Below are positions 27,739 to 36,428 of a stretch of DNA of 64,000 nucleotides, piece by piece. The DNA lies in the NCBI GenBank assembly GCA_026393455.1, contig JAPLAE010000061.1:1-64000 (forward strand), read 5' to 3'. A model generated the notes under the pieces. It saw nothing but the letters and a program-made list of their open reading frames with translations, was not told where the DNA came from and searched no databases. Source of the stretch: Actinomycetota bacterium (GTDB taxonomy: Bacteria > Actinomycetota > Acidimicrobiia > Acidimicrobiales > Acidimicrobilacustridaceae). A program made the translations under genes and the position numbers. Numbering within the stretch: position 1 is the stretch's first letter; the number at the start of each line of letters is the position of its first letter.

Positions 27739-28394
27739 CAGATTTCGAGAGCGATGGGCGCAGAGAACTCCCCTTGTTTCCTCTCGGTAGCGTTGCGCTA
27801 CCTGGAGTTGGGTTGCCTCTTCATGTATTTGAACCTCGCTACAGGGCGCTCGTTATGACGAGTTTGTCCTCGGACCGTCTTTTTGGATCTGTTCTCATTG
27901 CTCGCGGGAGTGAGATCGGCGGCGGCGATCAGCGCAACGATTTCGGAACCCTTGTGCGCATCATCGAAGCGCAAGAAGATGCCGATGGGCGCTGGCTGGT
28001 AACTGGCGTGGGAATTGAGCGGCTCCGAGTCCACGAATGGCTCAACGATGATCCATTCCCCCGAGCGGTGGTCGAGAGTTCTCCCGATACTCCCAATGGT
28101 TCGGACACGGCACCTCTTCTGGAACTCGCCCGATCACTCTGTGTCGAGGTCAGAAGGCGAACTGGATCAGGCGCCGATTTACAGACGATCGTCGACCTTC
28201 TTGATCCAGATCCATCGGTCGCTTCATTCCAGCTTCTCGCCCTGTCCACACTCGGACCAAGCGATCAATACACAGGTCTATGCGCACCTACAACCGCAGG
28301 GCGCCTCGAGTTTTTGTGTCAGTCGCTGCGGGACCAACTCGCCGATCTCGATGCAATCGAAGCACTGCACCGCAGGGAATCGTACGGCGAATAA
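27735..28394 (+). CDS. Lon N-terminal (substrate-binding) domain protein
   Basis: A 219-residue stand-alone LON substrate-binding domain. LPLFPLGSVALPGVGLPLHVFEPRYRAL is the conserved opening, split across residues 12-39. No AAA+ or protease domain follows. Such proteins are common in Actinobacteria with unknown roles. Last of the tetR-headed run, overlapping dacB by 4 nt. Confidence 0.85.
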   Translation: MTDFESDGRRELPLFPLGSVALPGVGLPLHVFEPRYRALVMTSLSSDRLFGSVLIARGSEIGGGDQRNDFGTLVRIIEAQEDADGRWLVTGVGIERLRVHEWLNDDPFPRAVVESSPDTPNGSDTAPLLELARSLCVEVRRRTGSGADLQTIVDLLDPDPSVASFQLLALSTLGPSDQYTGLCAPTTAGRLEFLCQSLRDQLADLDAIEALHRRESYGE

Positions 28395-28515
28395 CGAGCG
28401 GAAAAGACGGGCTAGCGCTGCGTTCATGCTCCCACCACTGGAGAGTGGGATACTTAAATAGTGGAGCAGCGATGCCTTCACCCTTTCCCGGCATTGAGAC
28501 ATCGAAGGAACCATT
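28395..28515 (+). promoter_or_regulatory. Leader of the holin-like/ttu/trmI operon
   Basis: 121 nt without a gene. A weak 5-bp hairpin (CCACT..AGTGG) is followed by an AT-rich GATACTTAAATAG around 28447-28459, a possible -10 region. A good AAGGAA precedes the GTG at 28516. Confidence 0.35.
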
Positions 28516-28863
28516 GTGGCGAAATCAGCGTCGATAGCGGAGACCATCCAAGATCTTTGGGATCTTCTCGTTTCGTACGCCCGACAAGAGACGATCGATC
28601 CCTTACGCAATATCGTTCGTTACCTTGCGTTCGGCGTTGGCGGGATGATCGTGATCACTCTTGGAGTGTTTCTCCTCGGTCTCTCCGCACTGCGTGCCCT
28701 GCAGACACAAACAGGAGATCTCTTTACCGGCTTCTGGTCGTGGGTTCCTTACATCATCGTTGCGTTGATCTTCGGAGGTCTTGTCGCCTTTTCGATCTCA
28801 AGGATCGGCAAGGGCGGCGTTGGAACACAACCGGCGACCTCTTCTCAGAAGGGCAAAAAATGA
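28516..28863 (+). CDS. Holin-X-like two-helix membrane protein
   Basis: A 115-residue protein with two hydrophobic helices (about 34-58 and 74-95) and a soluble N-terminal helix, resembling the actinobacterial phage holin III/holin-X superfamily domain. Not evidence of a prophage: such chromosomal proteins are widespread in Actinobacteria. AAGGAA 6 nt before the GTG supports the start. Confidence 0.72.
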   Translation: MAKSASIAETIQDLWDLLVSYARQETIDPLRNIVRYLAFGVGGMIVITLGVFLLGLSALRALQTQTGDLFTGFWSWVPYIIVALIFGGLVAFSISRIGKGGVGTQPATSSQKGKK

Positions 28864-29069
28864 CCTCCAACGCTCCGATTACCCGTGATCACATCGAAGA
28901 ACGATTTCGTTCGATCCAGACCGAAATTGAGGGCGTCGAATCCGAGGCTCGCAGTTACACCGCGATCGCCGTGGCTGCTGTAACGGTGACGGTCGTGGTC
29001 CTTGTTTTCGCGCTCGGAAGCAGGCGCGGGCGCAAGCGCAGAACATTCGTGGAGATTCGACGCGTATGA
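28860..29069 (+). CDS. Small single-helix membrane protein
   Basis: A 69-residue protein: an amphipathic acidic N-terminus (HIEERFRSIQTEIEGVE), one hydrophobic helix (YTAIAVAAVTVTVVVLVFAL) and a very basic cytoplasmic tail (GSRRGRKRRTF). Both ends overlap neighbours by 4 nt (ATGA), which is the main evidence that it is translated. Confidence 0.68.
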   Translation: MTSNAPITRDHIEERFRSIQTEIEGVESEARSYTAIAVAAVTVTVVVLVFALGSRRGRKRRTFVEIRRV

Positions 29070-29347
29070 GCGTCCTTTCCGACCTGCGCCGGAGGGCTCT
29101 TACCAAGGGACTCTTTGGTGGAAGCAGAGTGTGGTTGATTCTTGGTGTTGCCGCTTGGTCTCTCAGAGCCCTGAAGTGGGCGCTGCGTCCGGACCCGAAG
29201 ACTGTCTATAAAGGGAAACTCCTCTTGGGTGAGACGATCGTTCTTACCCATGAACCAGCCCCTCCGACGAGACGCCAACGACGCAAGGCGAAGAAGACCG
29301 AGAGGCACAATCGCACGAACGCTGATCGGCGCTCTGGCCGCGCCTAG
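29066..29347 (+). CDS. Small basic membrane-associated protein
   Basis: A 93-residue protein with a short hydrophobic segment (VWLILGVAAWSLRAL) and a strongly basic C-terminal tail (RRQRRKAKKTERHN). No known domain. It lies between the holin-like gene pair and ttuB, overlapping the upstream stop by 4 nt. Confidence 0.65.
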   Translation: MSVLSDLRRRALTKGLFGGSRVWLILGVAAWSLRALKWALRPDPKTVYKGKLLLGETIVLTHEPAPPTRRQRRKAKKTERHNRTNADRRSGRA

Positions 29348-29380
29348 GTGTTCGGGCTCTCGGCCTGCGATCATGTACTT

Positions 29381-29581
29381 GTGAAAGTTCGACTCCATAA
29401 CCCCCGACGGGATCTCGACATTGAAGGTCCCATCACGATCATCAATCTCCTCGCTCGTCTCGATCTCAACCGAGAAGCTGTGCTCGTCGTTCGAGATGGC
29501 GAACTTGTTCCTGGGGATGAATCCCTCTCCGATGATGACGCGATTGAGATTCGCCCCGTCATATCGGGAGGTGAGCAATGA
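29381..29581 (+). CDS. ttuB: TtuB-like ubiquitin-fold sulfur carrier
   Basis: A 66-residue beta-grasp protein: N-terminal strands VKVRLHN and LDIEGPITIINLLARLDL, then AVLVVRDGELVPGDESL and a C-terminal Gly-Gly in VISGGEQ. The ThiS/MoaD/TtuB family carries sulfur as a thiocarboxylate on the terminal Gly. Two extra residues (Glu-Gln) follow GG here. GTG 29381 is preferred over GTG 29348 because it gives the usual MoaD-like start. Position directly before ttuA identifies it as the probable donor. Confidence 0.75.
   Translation: MKVRLHNPRRDLDIEGPITIINLLARLDLNREAVLVVRDGELVPGDESLSDDDAIEIRPVISGGEQ
29566..29572 (+). promoter_or_regulatory. Ribosome-binding site of ttuA inside the GG codons of ttuB
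   Basis: GGGAGGT ends 5 nt before the ttuA ATG at 29578. The same bases encode the Ser-Gly-Gly of the ttuB C-terminus. Confidence 0.8.
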
Positions 29582-30552
29582 AGTGCGTCACTTGTCGTGG
29601 CCCGGCCATCATTGATATTCGCCGCCATAACTCGAATTTCTGTGCCGAACACTTTATTGAGCAGTGTCAGCGCCAAGTTCGAAAGGCCATCGACGAGTTC
29701 TCCATGTTTGAGAAGTCGGACAAGATCTTGGTCGCGGTTTCCGGTGGAAAGGATTCGCTCGCGATCTGGGACCTTCTCCTCGATCTCGGCTACAGCGTTG
29801 ATGGGCTCTACATCGGTCTGGGAATCGGCGACTACAGCGATACCTCTCTTGAGTACGCAAGGGCCTATGCAAAGACGAGGTCTCTTCATTTGATTGAAGT
29901 CGACGTACCGTCCACGTTTGGTTTCGACATCCCCAATGGATCGCGAGCGGCCAAGCGCGTCCCGTGCTCGGCCTGCGGACTCTCCAAGCGTCATCTCTTC
30001 GATGAAGAAGCAGTCAAGGGCGGATACGACGTTCTAGTGACCGGTCACAATCTTGATGATGAAGCGGCCGTTCTGTTCGGCAACACCTTGCATTGGCACA
30101 CTGAATACCTCGGCCGACAGCTTCCTGTGCTGCCCGCCAGAGATGGGTTCCCCAAGAAAGTGAAACCACTAGTGCGCCTCGCTGAGCGGGAAACGGCGGC
30201 GTATTGCATCGTGAAGGGCATTGATTATCTCATCGATGAATGTCCTATGGCGGCTGGCAATAAACACCTCGGGTACAAGAACGCGTTGAATGAGATCGAG
30301 ACGGCATCGCCGGGAGCCAAACATTCCTTCTATTTCGGTTTCCTCGATCGGGCCGCGGAGTTTTTTGCAACTGAAGCCTCTATCGACCGCGAAGGACTCG
30401 GAGCCTGCGCATCATGTGGGGCCCCCACGACATCTGAAACTTGCGCTTTCTGTCGGCTTGTCCAACGAGCTGGCGGTCAACTTCCCGAACGAACCGGAGT
30501 CAACGCTGTGTCTGTCGATCTTGGACCTACCCGCTCAGGAGTTGTCCAATGA
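29578..30552 (+). CDS. ttuA: TtuA-like tRNA U54 2-thiolation enzyme
   Basis: A 324-residue PP-loop ATPase. The P-loop is SGGKDS (55-60). Cys130 and Cys133 (CSAC) plus Cys222 (DECPMA) match the three iron-sulfur ligands of TtuA. Zinc fingers flank it: C3, C6, C22 and H25 at the N-terminus, and C277, C280, C289 and C292 near the C-terminus. Flanking zinc fingers separate TtuA from TtcA. It would thiolate U54/T54 in the tRNA T-loop with sulfur from the upstream carrier. Confidence 0.85.
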   Translation: MKCVTCRGPAIIDIRRHNSNFCAEHFIEQCQRQVRKAIDEFSMFEKSDKILVAVSGGKDSLAIWDLLLDLGYSVDGLYIGLGIGDYSDTSLEYARAYAKTRSLHLIEVDVPSTFGFDIPNGSRAAKRVPCSACGLSKRHLFDEEAVKGGYDVLVTGHNLDDEAAVLFGNTLHWHTEYLGRQLPVLPARDGFPKKVKPLVRLAERETAAYCIVKGIDYLIDECPMAAGNKHLGYKNALNEIETASPGAKHSFYFGFLDRAAEFFATEASIDREGLGACASCGAPTTSETCAFCRLVQRAGGQLPERTGVNAVSVDLGPTRSGVVQ

Positions 30553-31322
30553 GTCGGACATTCGCTGTGGGCGACAGGGTGCTACTCATCGATCCCAAGA
30601 AGCGCCGTTATCTGATCACACTGAAACCTGCCGGAGAATTTCATTCACACTCGGGTTTCGTACCCCATGATTCACTCATCGATTCCCCAGAAGGCATCAC
30701 GGTTCAGTCGACGAAAAATGTTGGGTATCTCGCAGTTCGGCCGACACTTTCGGACTTCGTACTCAAGATGCCACGCGGCGCTCAGGTCATCTACCCCAAG
30801 GATCTCGGTCCCATACTGATGCACGCCGACATCTTTCCCGGGGCGCGAGTTCTCGAGTCAGGCATCGGCTCCGGGGCGCTCTCGATGACGATGTTGCGTG
30901 CCGGCGCCGACATCGTGGGCTACGAGTTGCGCGAAGACTTCGCCGACCGGGCGAAAGAAAATGTCGAGGCGTTCCTCGGTGCAGAGGTGCTCGATCGCTA
31001 CCGAATCGAATTACGCGATTGCTACGACGGAATCGATGAAACCGATCTCGACCGAGTGGTTCTCGATCTACCAGAGCCGTGGCAGGTAGTTCCCCATGCG
31101 GCCAAAGCAATGCATCCCGGTGGGATCCTCCTGGCCTACACCCCAAGCATTGTGCAGGCGATGCAACTGCGCGAGGCCCTCGAACAGAGCCCCTTCGATA
31201 TGCCTGAGACAATCGAGGTGCTGAATCGGACCTGGCACATCGAAGGTCTTGCGGTTCGGCCAGATCATCGAATGGTCGCCCACACTGGTTTCCTCACCCA
31301 TGCGCGCCTGCTCGGCGGCTGA
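30549..31322 (+). CDS. trmI: tRNA (adenine-58-N1)-methyltransferase TrmI
   Basis: A 257-residue SAM-dependent enzyme making m1A58 in the tRNA T-loop. The N-terminal barrel (FAVGDRVLLIDPKKRRYLITLKPAG, residues 5-29) and the SAM-binding ESGIGSGALSM (103-113) are typical of the bacterial TrmI homotetramer; VLDLPEPWQV is the catalytic-loop region. Starts on the overlap ATGA with ttuA. Confidence 0.93.
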   Translation: MSRTFAVGDRVLLIDPKKRRYLITLKPAGEFHSHSGFVPHDSLIDSPEGITVQSTKNVGYLAVRPTLSDFVLKMPRGAQVIYPKDLGPILMHADIFPGARVLESGIGSGALSMTMLRAGADIVGYELREDFADRAKENVEAFLGAEVLDRYRIELRDCYDGIDETDLDRVVLDLPEPWQVVPHAAKAMHPGGILLAYTPSIVQAMQLREALEQSPFDMPETIEVLNRTWHIEGLAVRPDHRMVAHTGFLTHARLLGG

Positions 31323-31358
31323 ACGCTTGGCTGCCGTGTCCAGTGGCCGGGTCCTCCT

Positions 31359-32525
31359 TTGAGTTTTCTAGACATCGCTCTTCTTGTTGCGATCGCTCTA
31401 GCGATTCTGGGTGGCTACCGCTTGGGCCTCATCACGAGAGTTGTTTCGTGGATCGGTCTCGCTGCTGGTCTTGCACTGGCTGTATGGCTTTTGCCTCGAT
31501 TCCTCGACCAGCTCGACTCAACTAACAGCGGGCTACTTCTCGTGCTTTCCATCGGACTCCTACTCGTGGGAGCCACTTTGGGCCAGGCCATCGGTTTCGT
31601 CGTCGGTGGTCGCCTCACGCCTCGGAGACGCGATGGCGCGTTTGGCGCCATTGATCGTGTGCTCGGTGGCATGGCTGGACTCGTTGGTGTCGTCATCATT
31701 CTTTGGCTCGTGATTCCCATCTTCATCGCGAGTCCTGGATGGTTGGCTTCACAGACCTCGAATTCTTGGATTGCCCGAACCGTTGAGAATTCACTCCCGC
31801 CTGCGCCAGACGCGATGCAAGCGCTTCGGTCAGTCGTCGGTCAAGATTCCTTCCCTGACGTCTTTGATGCGCTGCGTCCGACTCCCAATCTCGGGGCTCC
31901 TCCGGAATCGACTGGCCTTTCTCTCGATGTCGCTGCTCGAGTGGCGCGATCGGTTGTGAAAGTCGAGGGACCGGCCTGCAACAAACTGCAGGATGGCTCG
32001 GGTTTTGTCATAGGCGATGGACTCATCGTCACGAACGCCCACGTTGTTGCGGGAGAGCGGTCGACAAACATCCTTCGCGACGATGGGCGTCGATTCGATG
32101 GGACAGTGATTGCCTTCGATCCCGCACGCGATCTCGCCGTCGTTCGAGTGTCGGGTTTCGACCGTCCGCCTCTTCCCTTATCGAACGCAAAAAGTGAAGG
32201 GACAAGCGGGGGAGTCTTCGGTCACCCTGGAGGAGAGCCGCTTCGTATCGCTCCGTTCAAGGTTGCTCGTCTCATCAACGCAACTGGTCGAGATATCTAT
32301 GGCAGCAGCAAGACGGAGCGGAAAGTTCTCGAAATTTCTGCGACCTTGCGTCCAGGAGATTCCGGATCTGCGCTCGTGAACCAGCAAGGGGAAGTCGTCG
32401 GTATCGCCTTCGCTATTGCGCGCGACATTCCAAACGTGGCGTACGCCTTAACTCCATCAGAATTACAAGCGACACTCGCAACTACAGGGACGAAAACGGT
32501 AAGTACCGGCAGCTGTCTGAACTGA
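31359..32525 (+). CDS. marP: MarP-like membrane-anchored serine protease
   Basis: A 388-residue protein: an N-terminal CvpA-type domain of four hydrophobic helices (residues 1 to about 130), then a periplasmic chymotrypsin-fold protease with the triad His in VTNAHVVAG, Asp in DPARDLAVVRV and Ser in RPGDSGSALV. This is the architecture of mycobacterial MarP (acid-resistance periplasmic protease). TTG start at 31359 gives MSFLDIALL, typical of CvpA proteins; it has no clear ribosome-binding site. Confidence 0.87.
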   Translation: MSFLDIALLVAIALAILGGYRLGLITRVVSWIGLAAGLALAVWLLPRFLDQLDSTNSGLLLVLSIGLLLVGATLGQAIGFVVGGRLTPRRRDGAFGAIDRVLGGMAGLVGVVIILWLVIPIFIASPGWLASQTSNSWIARTVENSLPPAPDAMQALRSVVGQDSFPDVFDALRPTPNLGAPPESTGLSLDVAARVARSVVKVEGPACNKLQDGSGFVIGDGLIVTNAHVVAGERSTNILRDDGRRFDGTVIAFDPARDLAVVRVSGFDRPPLPLSNAKSEGTSGGVFGHPGGEPLRIAPFKVARLINATGRDIYGSSKTERKVLEISATLRPGDSGSALVNQQGEVVGIAFAIARDIPNVAYALTPSELQATLATTGTKTVSTGSCLN

Positions 32526-32566
32526 AATTGGCTCAACCGGCATGCAGGATCGCGTGCCTCAACGCG

Positions 32567-32594
32567 AATGAGCCCCGGCGAACCGGGGCTCATT
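32567..32594. terminator. Bidirectional terminator between marP-like gene and ferredoxin
   Basis: A perfect 12-bp inverted repeat (AATGAGCCCCGG with its complement) around a CGAA tetraloop, lying between convergent genes. It is the strongest hairpin in the window. The AATG/CATT ends supply short A/T stretches on both strands. Confidence 0.85.
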
Positions 32595-32621
32595 CATAAG
32601 ATTTCAGCGTTTCGATGCGTA

Positions 32622-32858
32622 TTACTCGACTTCGATAAAGATGCATTCTCCGGGGCATTCCTCTGCCGATTCGATGACTCCATCGAGTTGACCCTCGGGA
32701 ATGTTGGCGAGCCCGGCGGTGCCGCCTGGGTCGGAGAAGACCTTGTCGCCCTCCCTGACATATGCAAGACCATCGTCAAGCAGGGTGAACACGTCGGGCG
32801 CGATCTCTTCGCAGAGTCCGTCGCCTGTGCAGAGATCCTGATCGATCCAGACCTTCAT
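32622..32858 (-). CDS. Small ferredoxin
   Basis: A 78-residue ferredoxin with Cx5C (CTGDGLC) and Cx3C (CPGEC) ligand spacing. The Asp-Gly between the first cysteines and the reduced cysteine set point to a [3Fe-4S] type as used with actinobacterial cytochromes P450. Its partner is not in the window. A GAGGT lies upstream on the minus strand. Confidence 0.85.
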   Translation of the reverse strand: MKVWIDQDLCTGDGLCEEIAPDVFTLLDDGLAYVREGDKVFSDPGGTAGLANIPEGQLDGVIESAEECPGECIFIEVE

Positions 32859-33033
32859 GTGTCAGTACACCTCTTCGTGAGGGGGGATAGGTAACGACGA
32901 AACCATAGTGGGTGAACGGCTCAACATGAAACACGGGGCCCCAATTACCGGACCTAGGAGATCGACCGTCTTAGGTGTTCGAACCCGTCAGCCCACATCT
33001 CGCCCGAGGCAGACCGAGGCCGAGTCCTCCCGA

Positions 33034-33039
33034 TAGGGT
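33034..33039 (+). promoter_or_regulatory. -10 box of mpa
   Basis: TAGGGT about 27 nt before the mpa ATG, with GGAGG in between; here a short leader is expected rather than a leaderless mRNA. Confidence 0.45.
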
Positions 33040-33066
33040 CCGTGCCACGACGAGGAGGACTGCGTA

Positions 33067-34824
33067 ATGAGCCCCCAAGAAGCCGAAGAGAACAACACAG
33101 GTTCCAACGAGGACCTTCGTGAGCAGTTTCGTGTTCTTGAAGAAGAGGTCGCCTCTCTCCGTCGACGCCTCCAAGATGCGCCGAAGCGAGTCCGAACGCT
33201 TGAGGAGCGACTTTTGGAGACGAAAGGTCAGCTCACTCAGGCCGTTGGCCAGAACGAGAAATTGACCTACACGCTGCGAGAGGCCCGTGAGCACATTGCT
33301 TCGCTGCGTGAAGAAGTCGAAAAACTCACGCAGCCTCCGGCTGCCTACGGAACGTTCCTTGGCCAAAACGATGACGGAACTGCCGACGTTTACTCAGGTG
33401 GGCGGAAGGTACGCGTCTCCCTGCACCCAGACATCAACGCTCGGGAACTCATCCGTGGCTCCGAAGTCGTCCTCAATGAATCTCTGAACGTTGTTATGGC
33501 CAGATCTCCAGAGCGAACTGGTGAAGTCGTCACGTTTAAAGAGCTTCTGAGCGATGGCCTGCGGGCGATGGTCGTCGGCCGTGCGGACGAGGAACAGGTC
33601 GTTGAACTTGGTGCCGACCTACTCGGTGTGAAACTTCGCTCAGGCGATTCGGTCCTGCTCGACGCTCGAGCCTCAATGTTGCTTGAGAAGCTGCCTCGAC
33701 CCGATGTCGAAGAACTTGTGCTTGAGGAAGTTCCAGATGTCTCCTATGAAGACGTCGGTGGTCTCGATTCACAAATCGAGCAGATCATGGACGCAGTCGA
33801 GCTCCCGTTTCTTCATCACGAACTTTTTGCCGAACACAAGTTGCCTGCACCAAAAGGGATCCTCCTTTACGGACCTCCCGGATGCGGGAAGACGCTCATC
33901 GCGAAGGCAGTGGCCAACTCACTCGCGAAGAAAGTTGCAGAAGTATCCGGCGACGAACACGCTCGTAGCTACTTCCTGAACATCAAGGGGCCAGAACTCC
34001 TCAATAAGTACGTCGGCGAAACTGAGCGGCAGATACGTCTCGTGTTCGAGCGAGCGCGCGAAAAGAGCGAAGAAGGCTGGCCTGTAATCATTTTCTTTGA
34101 CGAAATGGATTCCCTTTTCCGCACGCGTGGAACAGGAATTAGTTCGGATATGGAATCCACAATCGTGCCGCAACTTCTCGCCGAAATCGATGGCGTTGAA
34201 ACGTTGAAGAACGTGATTGTCATTGGGGCTTCAAATCGAGAAGACCTGATCGATCCAGCAATCCTTCGTCCCGGTCGACTTGATGTGAAGATCAAAATCG
34301 AACGGCCTGACGAGAATTCAGCGGGTCAGATTTTTGCTCGGTACCTCACGTCTGATCTTCCTCTCGATGCGTCTGAAGTCGACTCCCTCGGCGGTGGAGA
34401 CCCTGAGAAGACCGTGCGAGTAATGATCGAACAGACGGTGGCCGAGATGTATCGCGCCGACGAAGCAAATCAGTTCCTTGAAGTCACCTACCAAAATGGC
34501 GACAAAGAAATCATGTACTTCAAAGATTTCTCTTCGGGAGCAATGATCGAAAACATCGTTCGTCGGGCGAAGAAACTCGCAATCAAACGATTCCTTCGCA
34601 CGAATGAGCGCGGTATTCGCGTCGACGACATGTTCGAATCGATTCATCAGGAATACAAGGAGCACGAAGATCTCCCGAATACGACGAATCCCGACGACTG
34701 GGCGAAAATCTCCGGCAAGAAAGGTGAGCGGATTATTTACATCCGAACACTGGTCAAGCATTCTGAATCGGAAACTGGTGGTGGACGGTCAATCGAGCGT
34801 GTCGGAACCGGTCAATACCTTTGA
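33067..34824 (+). CDS. mpa: Proteasome-associated AAA+ ATPase (Mpa/ARC)
   Basis: A 585-residue hexameric unfoldase feeding pupylated proteins to the 20S proteasome. An N-terminal coiled coil (about 15-90) binds Pup, followed by OB domains (about 95-210) and the AAA+ module with Walker A GPPGCGKT (269-276) and Walker B IIFFDEMD. It ends in GQYL, the C-terminal motif that docks into the proteasome alpha ring. GGAGG precedes the ATG. Confidence 0.97.
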   Translation: MSPQEAEENNTGSNEDLREQFRVLEEEVASLRRRLQDAPKRVRTLEERLLETKGQLTQAVGQNEKLTYTLREAREHIASLREEVEKLTQPPAAYGTFLGQNDDGTADVYSGGRKVRVSLHPDINARELIRGSEVVLNESLNVVMARSPERTGEVVTFKELLSDGLRAMVVGRADEEQVVELGADLLGVKLRSGDSVLLDARASMLLEKLPRPDVEELVLEEVPDVSYEDVGGLDSQIEQIMDAVELPFLHHELFAEHKLPAPKGILLYGPPGCGKTLIAKAVANSLAKKVAEVSGDEHARSYFLNIKGPELLNKYVGETERQIRLVFERAREKSEEGWPVIIFFDEMDSLFRTRGTGISSDMESTIVPQLLAEIDGVETLKNVIVIGASNREDLIDPAILRPGRLDVKIKIERPDENSAGQIFARYLTSDLPLDASEVDSLGGGDPEKTVRVMIEQTVAEMYRADEANQFLEVTYQNGDKEIMYFKDFSSGAMIENIVRRAKKLAIKRFLRTNERGIRVDDMFESIHQEYKEHEDLPNTTNPDDWAKISGKKGERIIYIRTLVKHSESETGGGRSIERVGTGQYL

Positions 34825-34850
34825 GTGATTCAACGCGAATGACGAATCGG

Positions 34851-34856
34851 TAGTAT
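34851..34856 (+). promoter_or_regulatory. -10 box of dop
   Basis: TAGTAT, 6 nt before the GTG at 34863. Confidence 0.6.
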
Positions 34857-34862
34857 CGGCTC

Positions 34863-36374
34863 GTGGCGATCCGGAAGATCTGCGGCATTGAGACTGAATA
34901 CGGCATCGTTCATCGCGGGATCGACGATCCCAATCCAATTACGGCTTCGTCGGTGCTCATCAACTCTTACTTGAGTGAACTCAATCGTTCCGGTGGATCT
35001 GCGCTCGGCGTACCCCAGATCGGATGGGACTTCGAGTTCGAGAGTCCAAGTCGCGACGCCCGAGGAGCCACGCCGATTGATGCGATGCCTCCTGAGATCG
35101 AGACGCATCTCACGAATGCAGTCCTAACAAATGGTGCTCGCTACTACGTCGATCACGCCCATCCAGAACTCTCGACGCCTGAGTGCGGTGATGCCCTTTC
35201 CGTCGTCACCTTCGATCGCTCTGCCGAAGTCATTCTCGAGCGCTCAATGCTCGCTGCAGATGCCCTACTTCCCGACGGACAGTCAATTGTCGTCTACAAG
35301 AACAACTCGGACGGCAAGGGAAACTCGTATGGGTGCCACGAGAATTATCTCGTCGATCGCGGCCTTCCTTTTGGTCGGATTGTTGCTGAAGTAACCCCTC
35401 ACTTCATCACTCGGCAGATCTTTTGCGGTGCGGGAAAAGTGGGCAGCGAGATCGGACTCTCTACGGATGAGGTGCCCTTTCAAATCAGCCAACGAGCAGA
35501 TTTCTTCGAGGAAGAGGTGGGCCTCGAGACAACGCTCAAACGACCAATCATCAACACGCGCGATGAGCCGCACGCTGACCCTCAGAAGTATCGAAGGCTC
35601 CACGTCATCATTGGTGACGCCAACATGAGCGAGGTGGCGACCTTCCTCAAGGTCGGCACCACCGCACTCGTATTGGCAATGATCGAAGACGATTGGGTCA
35701 ACGCCGATTTCCGATTCACCTCGCCGATTGCGGCACTTCGGTCCGTTAGTACCGATCTCTCGATGTCAGCAGTTCTGCCACTCGCCAGCGGCGGGTCGAT
35801 CACGGCCCTCGAGGTGCAAATGCACCTACTGGAGCGAGCAATCGACTGGACGGATCATCATGGATTCGAGCTTGTTGGAGAGGAAGCGGGACCAGAAATA
35901 CTCAAGCGTTGGAGTGAAGCGCTTTCGGCCATCGAAGCCGGGAGCGCTTCACTCGCTTCGACCGTTGATTGGATTGCGAAATACCGACTGATCGATGGCT
36001 ACCGCGAGCGACACGGGCTCTCTTGGGGCGACGCACGGTTGCATGCTCTTGATCTGCAGTATCACGATCTCCGCCCAGAAAAGTCCCTGGCTCGTCGGGT
36101 CGGCCTAGAAACAATCTGTTCAACGAGCGGCATCGAACGGGGTATCTCGCATCCACCGGATGACACTCGCGCCTATTTCCGTGGCGCCTGTCTGGCGAAG
36201 TTTGGTTCCGACATTGTTTCCGCGAATTGGGACTCCCTGGTCTTCGACGTCGGAGGGGCCTCGCTCCGGCGAGTGGCCATGATGGAACCGTCCCGTGGGA
36301 CCGCTGCCCACGTGGCTAGCGTGATCGAATCAAGCCAAACAGCCGCCGAGTTGCTAGATCAACTTGGCTCGTAG
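34863..36374 (+). CDS. dop: Pup deamidase/depupylase Dop
   Basis: A 503-residue carboxylate-amine-ligase-fold enzyme. It deamidates the C-terminal Gln of Pup and removes Pup from substrates. ICGIETEYGI opens the protein with the catalytic metal-binding Glu; the Dop-specific insertion (about 27-70) distinguishes it from Paf[18 protein letters not shown] and [11 protein letters not shown] are shared family motifs. The Pup gene follows 54 nt downstream and ends in Gln, so Dop is required. Confidence 0.96.
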   Translation: MAIRKICGIETEYGIVHRGIDDPNPITASSVLINSYLSELNRSGGSALGVPQIGWDFEFESPSRDARGATPIDAMPPEIETHLTNAVLTNGARYYVDHAHPELSTPECGDALSVVTFDRSAEVILERSMLAADALLPDGQSIVVYKNNSDGKGNSYGCHENYLVDRGLPFGRIVAEVTPHFITRQIFCGAGKVGSEIGLSTDEVPFQISQRADFFEEEVGLETTLKRPIINTRDEPHADPQKYRRLHVIIGDANMSEVATFLKVGTTALVLAMIEDDWVNADFRFTSPIAALRSVSTDLSMSAVLPLASGGSITALEVQMHLLERAIDWTDHHGFELVGEEAGPEILKRWSEALSAIEAGSASLASTVDWIAKYRLIDGYRERHGLSWGDARLHALDLQYHDLRPEKSLARRVGLETICSTSGIERGISHPPDDTRAYFRGACLAKFGSDIVSANWDSLVFDVGGASLRRVAMMEPSRGTAAHVASVIESSQTAAELLDQLGS

Positions 36375-36428
36375 AGCGAGCAGTTGCGGTTCGCCAAGGA
36401 TTGCTCGCATCGAAAAGAAGGAGGTGCC

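Noticed and set aside
28516-28863. Holin-like protein as a prophage remnant
   Set aside because: No other phage gene is near; overlaps with housekeeping genes and even composition point to a chromosomal membrane protein.
29578-30552. TtcA (2-thiocytidine 32) identity for the PP-loop enzyme
   Set aside because: Flanking N- and C-terminal zinc fingers and the adjacent ubiquitin-fold carrier favour TtuA.
32970-33015. TTCGAAC segment upstream of mpa resembling a tRNA T-loop, with partly complementary flanks
   Set aside because: The flanking bases do not form a T-stem, no D- or anticodon arm is present, and the acceptor pairing is imperfect.
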